Positions 54,407-61,507 of a stretch of 64,000 nucleotides of DNA are shown in pieces. The DNA is taken from assembly GCF_040096055.1 (NCBI RefSeq), contig NZ_JBBMFK010000014.1:28960-92959 (forward strand). Direction: 5' to 3'. Positions within the stretch are counted from its first letter, which is position 1; each line of letters begins with the position of its first letter. Below the pieces are notes generated by a model. That model searched no databases, was not told the origin of the DNA, and saw only the letters and a list, made by a program, of their open reading frames with translations. A program made the position numbers and the translations under genes. Source of the stretch: Pseudoflavonifractor intestinihominis. Lineage in GTDB: Bacteria > Bacillota > Clostridia > Oscillospirales > Oscillospiraceae.

Positions 54407-56326
54407 ATGCGATTCCCCCATGTAATGACCCCCATGCGGGTCGGCCCTCAGCTCTTCCGGAACCATATTGTCTGCGGCCCGTCCAACATCCACAGCGCCA
54501 CCCATGGGGAGCTCTGGCCCATTGAAGAGGCTATGAGATACTGGGAGGCCCGGGCCCGGGCCGGCGCCGCCGTGGTCACGGTGACCGGCGCAAGCGTCAC
54601 CCCCGGGTTTGACAACGGCATCCATCTGAGCTGGGATCTGTACGTAAAGAATCACACAAAAGCCATCGCCGAATTGGCCAACCGGATCCATTTCTACGGC
54701 GCAAAAGCGTCGATGGAGCTGCTGGGCGTGTTCCCGGAAGACTACGCGGTGAGCGACGGCGCCCGCCTGCTCAGCGGTATGCCCGGCCGGCAGGTGCCCG
54801 TGTCCGAGATGGAGCGTTTGAAGGGGTACTTTGTGCAGGCCGCCGCAGCCCTGAGAGACGCCGATTTTGACGGCGTGCTGCTCCATTTCGGCCACAGCAT
54901 GCCGGTGGCCCAGTTCCTGTCCCCCTTTACCAACAAGCGCACCGACGAATACGGCGGGGACACCGATGGCAGATGCCGCTATTGCTGCGAGATCATCAAG
55001 GCCATCCGCGCCGAATGCGGCCCCGGCTTCTTCATTGAGGTCCGGTTCTCCGGCACGGAATTTCAGGAGGGCGGCATTGATATCCCGGAGGGCATCCGCA
55101 TCGGCGAGCGCTTCCAGGCCGCCGGCGCCGATCTGCTGCAGATCAGCTGCGGCATGCACAATCCCACCTGGATGACCTGGACCCATCCCTGCAGCTACCT
55201 CCCCCCTCTGCCCAACGTCTACATCGCCGAGGCCTTCAAAAAATCCGGGAAGTTCCATGTGCCCATCGGCACCGTGGGCGGCATCCAGCAGCTCTCTGAC
55301 GCCGACGCCATCATCGCAGACGGCAAAGCCGACTATGTGGTGATCACCCGGGGCTTTATCGCGGATATCGACCTGATCAAAAAGGCAAACGAGGGGCGCA
55401 GCGACGATGTCGTCCCCTGCATCAAGTGTATGCGCTGCCACGACAGCGCCATCTACGGGGAACATGTGCAGTGCTCGGTCAACCCCACCGTCGGCATCGG
55501 CCACGTGATCGATGAGATGGTGCGGCCCGCGGCGCGGTCCAAGCGCGTGGCCGTGGTGGGCGGCGGTCCCGGCGGTATGGTGGCGGCCATCGTGGCCCAT
55601 GACCGGGGCCACAGCGTCACCCTGTTCGACGACAGCGACCAGCTGGGCGGCGCTCTCAAGTTCGCCGACTACGTCTCGTTCAAATACTCACTGAAGAACT
55701 ACAAAGATTTTCTCGTGCGCCAGGTCGCAAAGCGGGGCATCGACACCAGGCTGAACACAAGGGTCACGCCCGCAGACCTGAAGGACGCCGGCTATGACGC
55801 CATCATCGCGGCTGTGGGTGCGGACATTGTGAACCCGCCCATTCCCGGCATCACCGGCAGCAATGTCATGACAGCCGTCGACAGCTATGGGCACGAGGCG
55901 GCGCTGGGGGACAACGTCGTGATCCTGGGCGGCGGCCAGATCGGCTGTGAGACCGCTCTCCACCTGGCGAAATCCGGGCAGACCGTCACGATTCTGGAGA
56001 TGCGGTCTGAGCTTGCGCCCGACGCCTCCCCCACCCACCGGGATGAGCTGCTGCTGGAGATCAGCAAGACGCCGAATCTGCGCGTGCTGCTGGACTCCAA
56101 GTGTCTGGAGGTCCGAGACGGCTCCGTGCTCTATGAGCACATGGGCGCATCCAAGGAGGTCGGCGCCAGCTTTGTCCTCAACGCGCTGGGCATGAAGGCC
56201 CGCACCGCTGCTGCCGACAGCTTCATCGGGCTGTCTGACGAGTTTGCGGAGATCGGAAACTGCGTAAAGGCACGGACCGTCGAATTTGCCGTCCGCGAGG
56301 GCTATTTTGCGGCAGTCAACCTGTAA
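54407..56326 (+). CDS. NADH:flavin oxidoreductase of the 2,4-dienoyl-CoA reductase/BaiCD type
   Basis: A 639-residue enzyme with all three parts. The N-terminal FMN barrel includes DGVLLHFGHSMPVAQFLSPFTNKRTDEYGGD. The Fe-S motif is CIKCMRCHDSAIYGEHVQC. The C-terminal FAD/NAD domains have VAVVGGGPGGMVAAI and VVILGGGQIGCETALHL. It should reduce an alkene conjugated to a carbonyl with NAD(P)H. It lies 45 bp after the broken dehydrogenase and before an MFS transporter. The substrate is not evident; plant phenolics, bile acids or unsaturated acids are possibilities. It lacks the usual catalytic Tyr pattern near HGHS, seen here as HFGHSM. Confidence 0.9.
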   Translation: MRFPHVMTPMRVGPQLFRNHIVCGPSNIHSATHGELWPIEEAMRYWEARARAGAAVVTVTGASVTPGFDNGIHLSWDLYVKNHTKAIAELANRIHFYGAKASMELLGVFPEDYAVSDGARLLSGMPGRQVPVSEMERLKGYFVQAAAALRDADFDGVLLHFGHSMPVAQFLSPFTNKRTDEYGGDTDGRCRYCCEIIKAIRAECGPGFFIEVRFSGTEFQEGGIDIPEGIRIGERFQAAGADLLQISCGMHNPTWMTWTHPCSYLPPLPNVYIAEAFKKSGKFHVPIGTVGGIQQLSDADAIIADGKADYVVITRGFIADIDLIKKANEGRSDDVVPCIKCMRCHDSAIYGEHVQCSVNPTVGIGHVIDEMVRPAARSKRVAVVGGGPGGMVAAIVAHDRGHSVTLFDDSDQLGGALKFADYVSFKYSLKNYKDFLVRQVAKRGIDTRLNTRVTPADLKDAGYDAIIAAVGADIVNPPIPGITGSNVMTAVDSYGHEAALGDNVVILGGGQIGCETALHLAKSGQTVTILEMRSELAPDASPTHRDELLLEISKTPNLRVLLDSKCLEVRDGSVLYEHMGASKEVGASFVLNALGMKARTAAADSFIGLSDEFAEIGNCVKARTVEFAVREGYFAAVNL

Positions 56327-56382
56327 GGGTTCCCTGCTTCCGCAAACGCGGTAAACCCCACCCCATCAGCGGGCTGCAGCAC

Positions 56383-56421
56383 AAGAACAGGAGGGCCGTG
56401 ATCGTACGCCCTCCTGTTCTT
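56383..56421. terminator. Strong hairpin between flavin reductase and MFS genes
   Basis: A perfect 14-bp stem AAGAACAGGAGGGC with its complement. A T-run is absent on the plus strand. It may be a partial terminator or mRNA stabiliser. Confidence 0.55.
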
Positions 56422-56450
56422 GTAATATTGATACGGAGAAGAGGAGAAAC

Positions 56451-57656
56451 ATGGACAAGGTGCGTTCAAAATTTTGGTTCAAGGCCATTCTTTTTGCCGT
56501 CATCGGCCTGGCCTTTATGATCCCCCAGTACACCCAGTATCAGATGTCGCCGCTGGCCGGGCAGATCATGGAGCGGTACCATCTCTCTGTGGAGCAGTTC
56601 AGCAGCATCTTTACCGCCGGCATGGTGCCCGCCATCTTTTTGAATCTGATTGCCGGATCGCTGTCCGATAAGTACGGCGGGAAAAAAATTATCACCGTTC
56701 TCTTTGTCGTCTCGGTCCTGGGCGCGGTCTCCCGTATTTTTGCCACCGGTTTTGTCACCATGTGGGTCAGCATGGCCGCATGCTGCTGTGTTGCGCTGGG
56801 GTTCAATGTAAACGCCATCAAGATCGCCGCCTCGATTGTGGGCGTTGAGAGATCGGTAGCGCTGGCCGGCGTGTTCTGGGCGCTGTCCAGCTGCTCCCTG
56901 ACGGTGGCCACCGCTACCAGCGCCTATTTTCCCAGCATCGACAGCGCCTTCTGCTTCAGCGCGGTCATTATGGTGGTGGTGGCTGTGCTGTTCACCCTCA
57001 TGTACAAAGACGCCGCCCCCAAATCCAGCCTTCAGGAGGCGGATGCGGAGCGGGTTCCCATCTCTGAAAGTCTCAAAGTATGCCTGTCCACCAAAGAGGT
57101 CTGGATCAGCGCGATCATCATGTTCTTACAGCTGGGGGGCTACGTGGGGCTGACCACATTTCTGCCCACACAGCTTGCAGACAACGGCCTGTCTGCAATT
57201 TCCGCAGGTTGGGTGGCGTCTGCCCTGACGTTTGGCAACGTGATCGGCTGTCTGGCTGCTCCGGTGGCCGCCGGAAAGCTGGGAAGGTCCAAGCCTCTGA
57301 TGCTGGCCGTGGCCCTTGTCTCTGCACTCGGCACCGCCTTTGCCTGGCGGATCGAGAACGCGGCCCTCGTCACCGTCGCATACCTGGTCACCGGGATCGC
57401 AATGGGCTGCTATACGCCGCTGATGCAGTCCGTCCCGCTGAACATCGAGAAGATCGGCACCAAGTATTTGGCCACCGCAAACGGCCTGATCTGCACGCTG
57501 CAGCTTCTCGGTGCGGTCGTGCTCTCTTCCTACATTCTGGTTCCTATCACCGGCGACAATTTCGGCCTTCTTTTCACGTTGATCGGCGTGTGCTATGCGA
57601 TCACCTTTGTTCTGGTCCTGGGGTTAAAAGAACCCATGTGCGGCAGCGCAAAATAG
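56451..57656 (+). CDS. Major facilitator superfamily transporter
   Basis: A 401-residue protein with 12 predicted TM segments. The loop 2-3 motif GSLSDKYGGKKI and the mid-protein break (LMYKDAAPKSSLQEADAERVP) fit MFS. It is near the nitrate/oxalate-formate type of families, but the substrate cannot be told. It is the last gene of the LysR-linked cluster and probably imports the substrate of the flavin reductase. Confidence 0.88.
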   Translation: MDKVRSKFWFKAILFAVIGLAFMIPQYTQYQMSPLAGQIMERYHLSVEQFSSIFTAGMVPAIFLNLIAGSLSDKYGGKKIITVLFVVSVLGAVSRIFATGFVTMWVSMAACCCVALGFNVNAIKIAASIVGVERSVALAGVFWALSSCSLTVATATSAYFPSIDSAFCFSAVIMVVVAVLFTLMYKDAAPKSSLQEADAERVPISESLKVCLSTKEVWISAIIMFLQLGGYVGLTTFLPTQLADNGLSAISAGWVASALTFGNVIGCLAAPVAAGKLGRSKPLMLAVALVSALGTAFAWRIENAALVTVAYLVTGIAMGCYTPLMQSVPLNIEKIGTKYLATANGLICTLQLLGAVVLSSYILVPITGDNFGLLFTLIGVCYAITFVLVLGLKEPMCGSAK

Positions 57657-57699
57657 AAATTCTCTTTTATCCGGCGGGCTCTGATTGACCCATAGCAAA

Positions 57700-57740
57700 A
57701 AAGCTGGACCACCCAGGCGGTGGTCCAGCTTCATTTTATT
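57700..57740 (+). terminator. Terminator after the MFS gene
   Basis: AAGCTGGACCACC with its complement, then CATTTTATTCC. Confidence 0.85.
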
Positions 57741-58030
57741 CCTGAAGATAAAAGGAAAAGATCCCAAACGGGCAAATCAGCACTCGAGCTGTGCCCGGTG
57801 CACGCATATGGACACTTCATCAGGGACCAGGCCGCGCAGTCAAAAACAGCCGTCAGATAAAACATGATCTGCCAGATAATTGCGGCAATGCTGATGGCGG
57901 GGACTTTCACGTCTACCACAAACAGGAACCGTCTGACGCCTTTGGACAGGCAGACGGCGTAAGCAGAGGGCAAGAAACTGCCAACACACGGAGCCCCCGC
58001 TTGTCATTCTAAGCAGAATAAAACATATAG
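57741..58030. other. Intergenic region with a possible minus-strand remnant
   Basis: A minus-strand frame (57731-57973) encodes 80 residues with a hydrophobic stretch FLFVVDVKVPAISIAAIIWQIMFYL. It has no ribosome site and overlaps the MFS terminator. It may be a decayed membrane protein gene. No other feature supportable. Confidence 0.35.
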
Positions 58031-58066
58031 AAAAACTCCCGAAATCATTAGATTTCGGGAGTTTTT
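58031..58066 (-). terminator. Terminator, probably the original end of the tRNA operon
   Basis: A perfect stem AAAAACTCCCGAAATC with its complement (16 bp), T-runs on both strands. It lies directly next to the left 45-bp repeat. Before insertion of the element it would have followed the CCA end of tRNA-Thr on the minus strand. Confidence 0.85.
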
Positions 58067-58110
58067 GGAGCTGCTACCCAGATTTGAACTGGGGACCTCA
58101 TCCTTACCAA
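58066..58110 (-). repeat. Left attachment site copy (tRNA-Thr 3' fragment)
   Basis: 45 bases identical to 63086-63130. It contains the T-arm, acceptor 3' strand and encoded CCA but no 5' half. Confidence 0.9.
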
Positions 58111-58337
58111 TTACTTTTTGCACATTTTCCATTTTACCGGTCTTTTGCTCGTTATCGCCTCTTTCCCTTGCGGCGCAAGGATTTGCCGTTTTTTCTTTTC
58201 TCTGCTTTTGCCTGCTTGCATCGGCATTTTTGAACTTATTCGGGGTGCCCGTCTGGTTTTTGTCTGGGTTTCTATCTGCCACCCTGACCGCTGACCTCAT
58301 CCCTATACGCCCAAAAACCAGACATAGGGCTGCACAC
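58111..58337. other. Left end of the element, no gene
   Basis: T-rich sequence with a GTCTGG-type repeat at 58251-58268 that recurs at the right end. Open frames here arise from tRNA and low-complexity sequence. Confidence 0.55.
58251..58271 (+). repeat. Subterminal repeat, candidate integrase arm-type site (left)
   Basis: GTCTGG-TTTTT-GTCTGGG-TTT, in direct orientation relative to a near copy at 62996-63019. Confidence 0.5.
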
Positions 58338-58366
58338 TTGCTTTCGACACCATTCTATGCTATCCT
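58338..58366 (+). promoter_or_regulatory. Promoter of the small toxin-like gene
   Basis: TTGCTT, 17-bp spacer, TATCCT with TGC extension. A leader of ~85 nt follows, in which GGGCAG and CTGCCC can pair around the ribosome site. Confidence 0.6.
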
Positions 58367-58454
58367 GACCTTGGCGCTGCCAGACAGCAGCGGTCAGCCC
58401 TCTTGACGGAGGGCAGCTTCTTTGCTCTCCGATCTTCGGAAAGGAGGGCTGCCC

Positions 58455-58535
58455 ATGAGTACATCCGAAGTTCTTCAACTTTGTTTGGTCATCATTGGTA
58501 TTTGCAGCCTGTTTATTCAGGCAAAAAAGAAGTGA
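58455..58535 (+). CDS. Putative holin-like type I toxin, 26 residues
   Basis: Encodes MSTSEVLQLC...FIQAKKK: a short polar start, one hydrophobic helix and a lysine tail. This is the pattern of the small membrane toxins of type I systems in Firmicutes (holin-like toxin/TxpA-BsrG group). AAAGGAGGG precedes the ATG at good distance. A consensus promoter faces it from downstream (58627-58655, minus), and would make an antisense RNA across its 3' end. Family assignment is by pattern, as the protein is too short for certainty. Confidence 0.7.
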   Translation: MSTSEVLQLCLVIIGICSLFIQAKKK

Positions 58536-58620
58536 CCGCCGGCACCCTGACAAGTACGGCGATCACATCAAGTAGTTTGTAAGGGCTGACCGATACAGCA
58601 ACTCGGCAGCGCCTCTTTCT
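58505..58620 (-). ncRNA. Predicted antisense RNA antitoxin
   Basis: Would start near 58620 from the minus-strand consensus promoter and run into the 3' end of the toxin-like gene. A candidate end is a CGCCG/CGGCG stem followed by TTCTTTTTTG near 58505-58560. Boundaries are approximate. Confidence 0.6.
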
Positions 58621-58626
58621 ATATTC

Positions 58627-58655
58627 ATTATAGGCCGTTTCGGCCACGCTGTCAA
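58627..58655 (-). promoter_or_regulatory. Consensus promoter of the antisense RNA
   Basis: Minus-strand TTGACA, 17-bp spacer, TATAAT, both hexamers perfect. No protein gene lies directly downstream in this direction. Confidence 0.85.
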
Positions 58656-58679
58656 GCCCTGGGCACCTGTGCTTAGGGC

Positions 58680-58907
58680 TTATTTCATGCCCTCCGCAGG
58701 CCCTCCAGCAGTCGCACAAGCAGCAGAATCCCGCTCCATTGCCTCTGATATGGCCCGATTGATAAAGCCGTTCACGCTCTCACCGTGGGCCTCTGCGTGG
58801 GCCTGAACCGCTTCATACTTCTCCCTCTCCATGCGAACCCGGGCGACCGCAAATTTCTCCATATATGCTTTCTGTGCCCTCTTTTGGGCTTCTGTTTTTT
58901 CTGCCAT
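58680..58907 (-). CDS. Ribbon-helix-helix-type small DNA-binding protein
   Basis: A 75-residue protein. The core VARVRMEREKYEAVQAHAEAHGESVNGFINRAISEAMERD has the strand-helix-helix pattern of Arc/CopG proteins, with a basic N-terminus. GAGGAGG precedes the ATG at 58907. It is divergent from the YqaJ-tail-like gene. Three similar dyads lie between the two promoters, so it is a candidate repressor of both. Confidence 0.8.
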   Translation of the reverse strand: MAEKTEAQKRAQKAYMEKFAVARVRMEREKYEAVQAHAEAHGESVNGFINRAISEAMERDSAACATAGGPAEGMK

Positions 58908-58963
58908 ACTTGCCTCCTCTCTGGGGATGCAATAAATGACGGCACATCCTCCATTATGCTGTT

Positions 58964-58992
58964 ATTATACCACAAAAGGCAATCTAGGCATA
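58964..58992 (-). promoter_or_regulatory. Promoter of the RHH gene
   Basis: Minus-strand TATGCC, 17-bp spacer, extended -10 TGGTATAAT. The -35 lies inside operator-like site 1. Confidence 0.7.
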
Positions 58993-59059
58993 GATATAAA
59001 ACAACCAAATATAGGCCTAGATATTTATATGCTCTGTCAATTGCTATCTATGCCTAGAT
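58982..59059. promoter_or_regulatory. Three operator-like dyads between divergent promoters
   Basis: Site 1 ATCTAGGCATAGAT (58982-58995). Site 2 ATATAGGCCTAGATAT (59009-59024). Site 3 ATCTATGCCTAGAT (59046-59059), the exact reverse complement of site 1. Sites 1 and 3 cover parts of the two promoters. Confidence 0.7.
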
Positions 59060-59069
59060 ATGCTATAAT
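59041..59069 (+). promoter_or_regulatory. Promoter of the rightward gene in the element
   Basis: TTGCTA, 17-bp spacer, extended -10 TGCTATAAT. Operator-like site 3 fills the spacer. A ~150-nt leader follows, in which only a 28-codon frame without a ribosome site is open (59077-59163). Confidence 0.75.
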
Positions 59070-59222
59070 TCATAATGTCAAGAGGAACAGGTCAAGTCAA
59101 GGTGGATTCCAAGAACACAAGGTTAGACCGGAACGGGATACGGGAGATTGAGACGCACTGAGCAGAACGCTATGCCGTAAGGCCCCCCGGCACTTGACCC
59201 CAGTTAACAGGAGGTTTACAGT

Positions 59223-59492
59223 ATGAGCAGCTACGAACTTGAAGGCAGAATCCGGGAGCTGCGACAGCTCCAGAGCCTCATTGAGGAGGCCCAGGCCGAG
59301 GCGGAGGCCATCAAGGACACAATCAAGGCCCACATGGGCGACGCTGAGGAGCTGCGGGCCGGTGAGTATAAGGTCACCTGGAAACCTGTAACATCCACCA
59401 GAGTGGACACTAAGGCTCTGAAAGCCGCCGCCCCTGAACTGGTGGAGCGATTTACTAAGGTCACCACCGCCCGCCGCTTTTGCGTGGCGTAA
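59223..59492 (+). CDS. Small protein resembling the C-terminal part of phage YqaJ-type proteins
   Basis: An 89-residue protein. The N-terminal half is a likely coiled coil (IRELRQLQSLIEEAQAEAEAIKDTIKAHMGDAEEL). The C-terminal half (YKVTWKPVTSTRVDTKALKAAAPELVERFTKVTTARRFCVA) resembles the tail found in phage recombination proteins of YqaJ type and their stand-alone homologues. AGGAGG precedes the ATG. It has its own promoter with candidate operators, and a terminator. Its function is unknown. Confidence 0.7.
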   Translation: MSSYELEGRIRELRQLQSLIEEAQAEAEAIKDTIKAHMGDAEELRAGEYKVTWKPVTSTRVDTKALKAAAPELVERFTKVTTARRFCVA

Positions 59493-59518
59493 ATAACTTC
59501 ACCCCTGCTAGATTTAAT

Positions 59519-59558
59519 GAGCGGCTTTCCTGCTGAGGTAGGAAACCCGCTCGTTTTT
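59519..59558 (+). terminator. Terminator after the YqaJ-tail-like gene
   Basis: GAGCGG-C-TTTCC with its near complement, then TTTTTAT. Confidence 0.8.
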
Positions 59559-59559
59559 A

Positions 59560-59578
59560 TGTGTCCAAATCGGACACA
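59560..59578. repeat. 19-bp palindrome P1
   Basis: TGTGTCC-5-GGACACA. The same arms recur at 61120-61138. Confidence 0.8.
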
Positions 59579-59583
59579 CCACC

Positions 59584-59607
59584 AAATCGGCAAGCGTTTG
59601 CCGATTT
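59584..59607. repeat. 24-bp palindrome P2
   Basis: Arms AAATCGGCAA and TTGCCGATTT around GCGT. Confidence 0.85.
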
Positions 59608-59635
59608 GATTGCCTTGTGCTCTGGTCTCACCGCC

Positions 59636-59659
59636 AAAAACGACAGCGCTGTCGTTTTT
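59636..59659. repeat. 24-bp palindrome P3, also a likely terminator
   Basis: Arms AAAAACGACAGC and GCTGTCGTTTTT. It touches the stop codon of the minus-strand orphan gene and has A- and T-runs, so it can terminate in both directions. Confidence 0.85.
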
Positions 59660-60089
59660 ATTTTCTTTGTGATGATGACCAAGCTTTTTTATTGCTTTCA
59701 GCCTCTCCCGTCATCCACTCTTTCATAATCTCGTCGGCCAGGCGGGTATACGCTTCTTTTCCAACCCAACTACTAATTGTTACGTCGCCATATTTCCATA
59801 ATTTAGCTACTTGTCCCGCATCTACGTCCGCCCCAATTACCAACTTTTGCACAATATCTCTTTTAATTAGCTTAGGCCGCTCCGGGCTTCTTGAATGAAT
59901 ATATTCAATTCCGCCTATATTATGTCTTATTGCCGCAATCCATGCCCTGGCATCATACGACGCAACCCGGCCCGATGTACATCCGCTATCGTATCTTGCT
60001 TCAAGCAGCCAACACCCAGAGCTAAAACACCTTTCAATAACCGTCTGCAATCTGCGGCGGCTTCTTCTTAGCTCTTTCAGGCTTCTCAT
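59658..60089 (-). CDS. Orphan protein of the integrated element
   Basis: A 143-residue protein of no recognised family. N-terminus strongly basic (MRSLKELRRSRRRLQTVIER), then a mixed alpha/beta region (SYDARAWIAAIRHNIGGIEYIHS, LVIGADVDAGQVAKLWKYGDV) and a polar tail. The start at 60089 has GGGGAG upstream; an in-frame ATG at 60116 is less likely. Its base composition is more AT-rich than the host genes around it. It is bounded by palindromes P3 and P4. Confidence 0.65.
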   Translation of the reverse strand: MRSLKELRRSRRRLQTVIERCFSSGCWLLEARYDSGCTSGRVASYDARAWIAAIRHNIGGIEYIHSRSPERPKLIKRDIVQKLVIGADVDAGQVAKLWKYGDVTISSWVGKEAYTRLADEIMKEWMTGEAESNKKAWSSSQRK

Positions 60090-60157
60090 TGTCTGCTCCC
60101 CTCTCCTCATTGCCAACCTATCAGAACGATTTTTATAGTTGAATCATCGTTTTTTTG

Positions 60158-60181
60158 AAAACGGCAAGCGCTTGCCGTTTT
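60158..60181. repeat. 24-bp palindrome P4
   Basis: A perfect palindrome with arms AAAACGGCAAGC and GCTTGCCGTTTT. Confidence 0.85.
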
Positions 60182-60189
60182 GTCTTTCA

Positions 60190-61118
60190 TCCCGTACGGC
60201 CCTTGCCGAGCGGGTGGGCGGACACCTGGTCCAGCTCCGGGCAGTCCTGGAGAACGGCCAGACGGGCCGACAGCAGGCCGCCAGAGGGCCATGGGCAGGG
60301 GCCGGACGGCTCCAGCGCGGCGCGGTACGCCTCCTAGGGCAGCTCTGGCCGCGTGGATAGGTGGGCACCTGGCCCCAACTCCGGGCGGTCAGGAGGACGG
60401 CCAGACGGCCCACCAGCGGGCCGAGCAGAAGGCAGCGTGGCCGGATACTTGGCAGAGGCCGGGCAGCTCCAGGGCGGTGCGCTGTGCCTCCCTGGGCGGC
60501 TCTGGCCACGCGGATGGGCTGGCATCTGGTCCCGGCTCCGGGCAGTCAGCAGAACGGCCAGACGGGCCGACAGTGGGTCACCAGAGAGCCACGGGCCGGA
60601 TGCCGGGCAGGGGCCGGGCAGCTCCGGCGCGGTGCGCTGCGCCTCCCTGGGGCGGCTCTGGCCGAGCGGGTGGGCACCTGGTCACGGCTCCAGGCGGTCA
60701 GGAGGACGGCCAGACGGGCCACCAGTGGGCCGGGCTGAGGGCCACGGGCCGGATGCTTGGCAGAGGCCGGGCAGCTCCAGGGCGGTGCGCTGCGGCTCTC
60801 TGGGCGGCTCTGGCCGCGCGGATGGGCGGGCATCTGGTCACGGCTCCGGGCAGTCAGCAGGGCGGCCAGACGGCCCACCAGCGGGCCGGGCTGAGGGCCA
60901 CGGGGCTGGTGCTGGGCAATGGCCGGATAGCTCCAGGGCGGTGCGCTGCGGCTCCCTGGGCGGCTCTGGCCGGGTGGATGGGCTGGCACCTGGTCATCAC
61001 GGCTCCAGGCGGTCAGGAGGACGGCCAGGAGGGCCACCAGCAGGCCGGACGCTTACCAGATGCCGGGCAGCTCCGGCGCAGTGCGCTGCGGCTCCCTGGG
61101 GCGGCTCTGGGGTTGCCT
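60190..61118. repeat. GC-rich tandem repeat array, ~154-bp period
   Basis: About six diverged units. A landmark GGCTCTGGCC (or close) recurs near 60341, 60497, 60652, 60806 and 60961, with a last variant near 61103; the spacing is about 153-159, then 140. Each unit also carries GACGGCCAGACGG and GGGCAGCTCC-type segments. The period is not a multiple of three and several frames are open on both strands, so the open frames (up to 357 codons) are taken as artefacts of stop-poor GC-rich sequence. Confidence 0.8.
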
Positions 61119-61119
61119 A

Positions 61120-61138
61120 TGTGTCCCGCTCGGACACA
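61120..61138. repeat. 19-bp palindrome P5
   Basis: TGTGTCC-5-GGACACA, same arms as P1 with a different centre. Confidence 0.8.
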
Positions 61139-61160
61139 ATCAGCGCCCGCACAGTCCTTC

Positions 61161-61184
61161 AAATCCGCCCACGTCGGCGGATTT
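61161..61184. repeat. 24-bp palindrome P6
   Basis: Arms AAATCCGCC and GGCGGATTT around CACGTC. Confidence 0.8.
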
Positions 61185-61214
61185 TGGGCGGCTCTTGGCG
61201 GTGCGCCGTGTCCT

Positions 61215-61244
61215 GATTTACCGTACACGGATTCACCGTACACG
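61215..61244. repeat. Two tandem 15-bp direct repeats
   Basis: GATTTACCGTACACG followed directly by GATTCACCGTACACG. Iteron-like, but only two copies. Confidence 0.75.
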
Positions 61245-61317
61245 AAGAATTAGCCACAACAAAATAACATGGAAACAAACTAATAAACAAATACCCCTAA
61301 AGCCCCCTGAATGGGGC

Positions 61318-61338
61318 GGGTCACCATATTCGTGACCC
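61318..61338. repeat. Inverted repeat
   Basis: GGGTCAC-7-GTGACCC, just before the solitary copy of the GC-rich unit. Confidence 0.7.
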
Positions 61339-61339
61339 C

Positions 61340-61498
61340 CCTGGGCTGGGCTGATGGCCACGGGCCGGATGCTGGGCAATGGCCGGGCAGCTACGGGCAG
61401 TGTGCTGCGTCGCCCTGGGCGGCTCTGGCCGAGCGGGTAAGAAGTACCTGGTCCCAGCTTCGGGCAGTCAGGAGGACGGCCAGACGGCCCACCAGATA
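61340..61498. repeat. Solitary copy of the ~154-bp GC-rich unit
   Basis: It contains the same landmarks as the main array (GCTGATGGCCACGGGCCGG, GGCTCTGGCCGAGCGGG, GACGGCCAGACGGCCCACCAG). It is separated from the array by ~220 bp holding P5, P6 and the 15-bp repeats. Confidence 0.75.
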
Positions 61499-61507
61499 AC
61501 AGCCTCT

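Noticed and set aside
57731..57973. Minus-strand 80-codon frame with a hydrophobic stretch
   Set aside because: No ribosome site and overlap with a terminator. Kept only as a possible remnant in the region note.
58065..58406. Open frame starting MELLPRFELGTSSLP
   Set aside because: This peptide is the translation of a tRNA 3' fragment. It is a frequent false gene at tRNA attachment sites.
59077..59163. 28-codon frame in the leader of the YqaJ-tail-like gene
   Set aside because: No ribosome site and no recognisable product.
60190..61118. CRISPR array
   Set aside because: Repeats are ~154 bp, contiguous and diverged, with no spacer pattern and no cas genes nearby. No CRISPR was seen elsewhere.
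61215..61244. Plasmid-type replication origin
   Set aside because: Only two iteron-like copies and no replication protein in the element; left as a repeat.
60144..61253. Long open frames on both strands in the GC-rich array (up to 357 codons)
   Set aside because: The repeat period is not a multiple of three, several frames are open at once, and the proteins are low-complexity Gly/Ala/Arg/Pro. Stop codons are simply rare in this composition.
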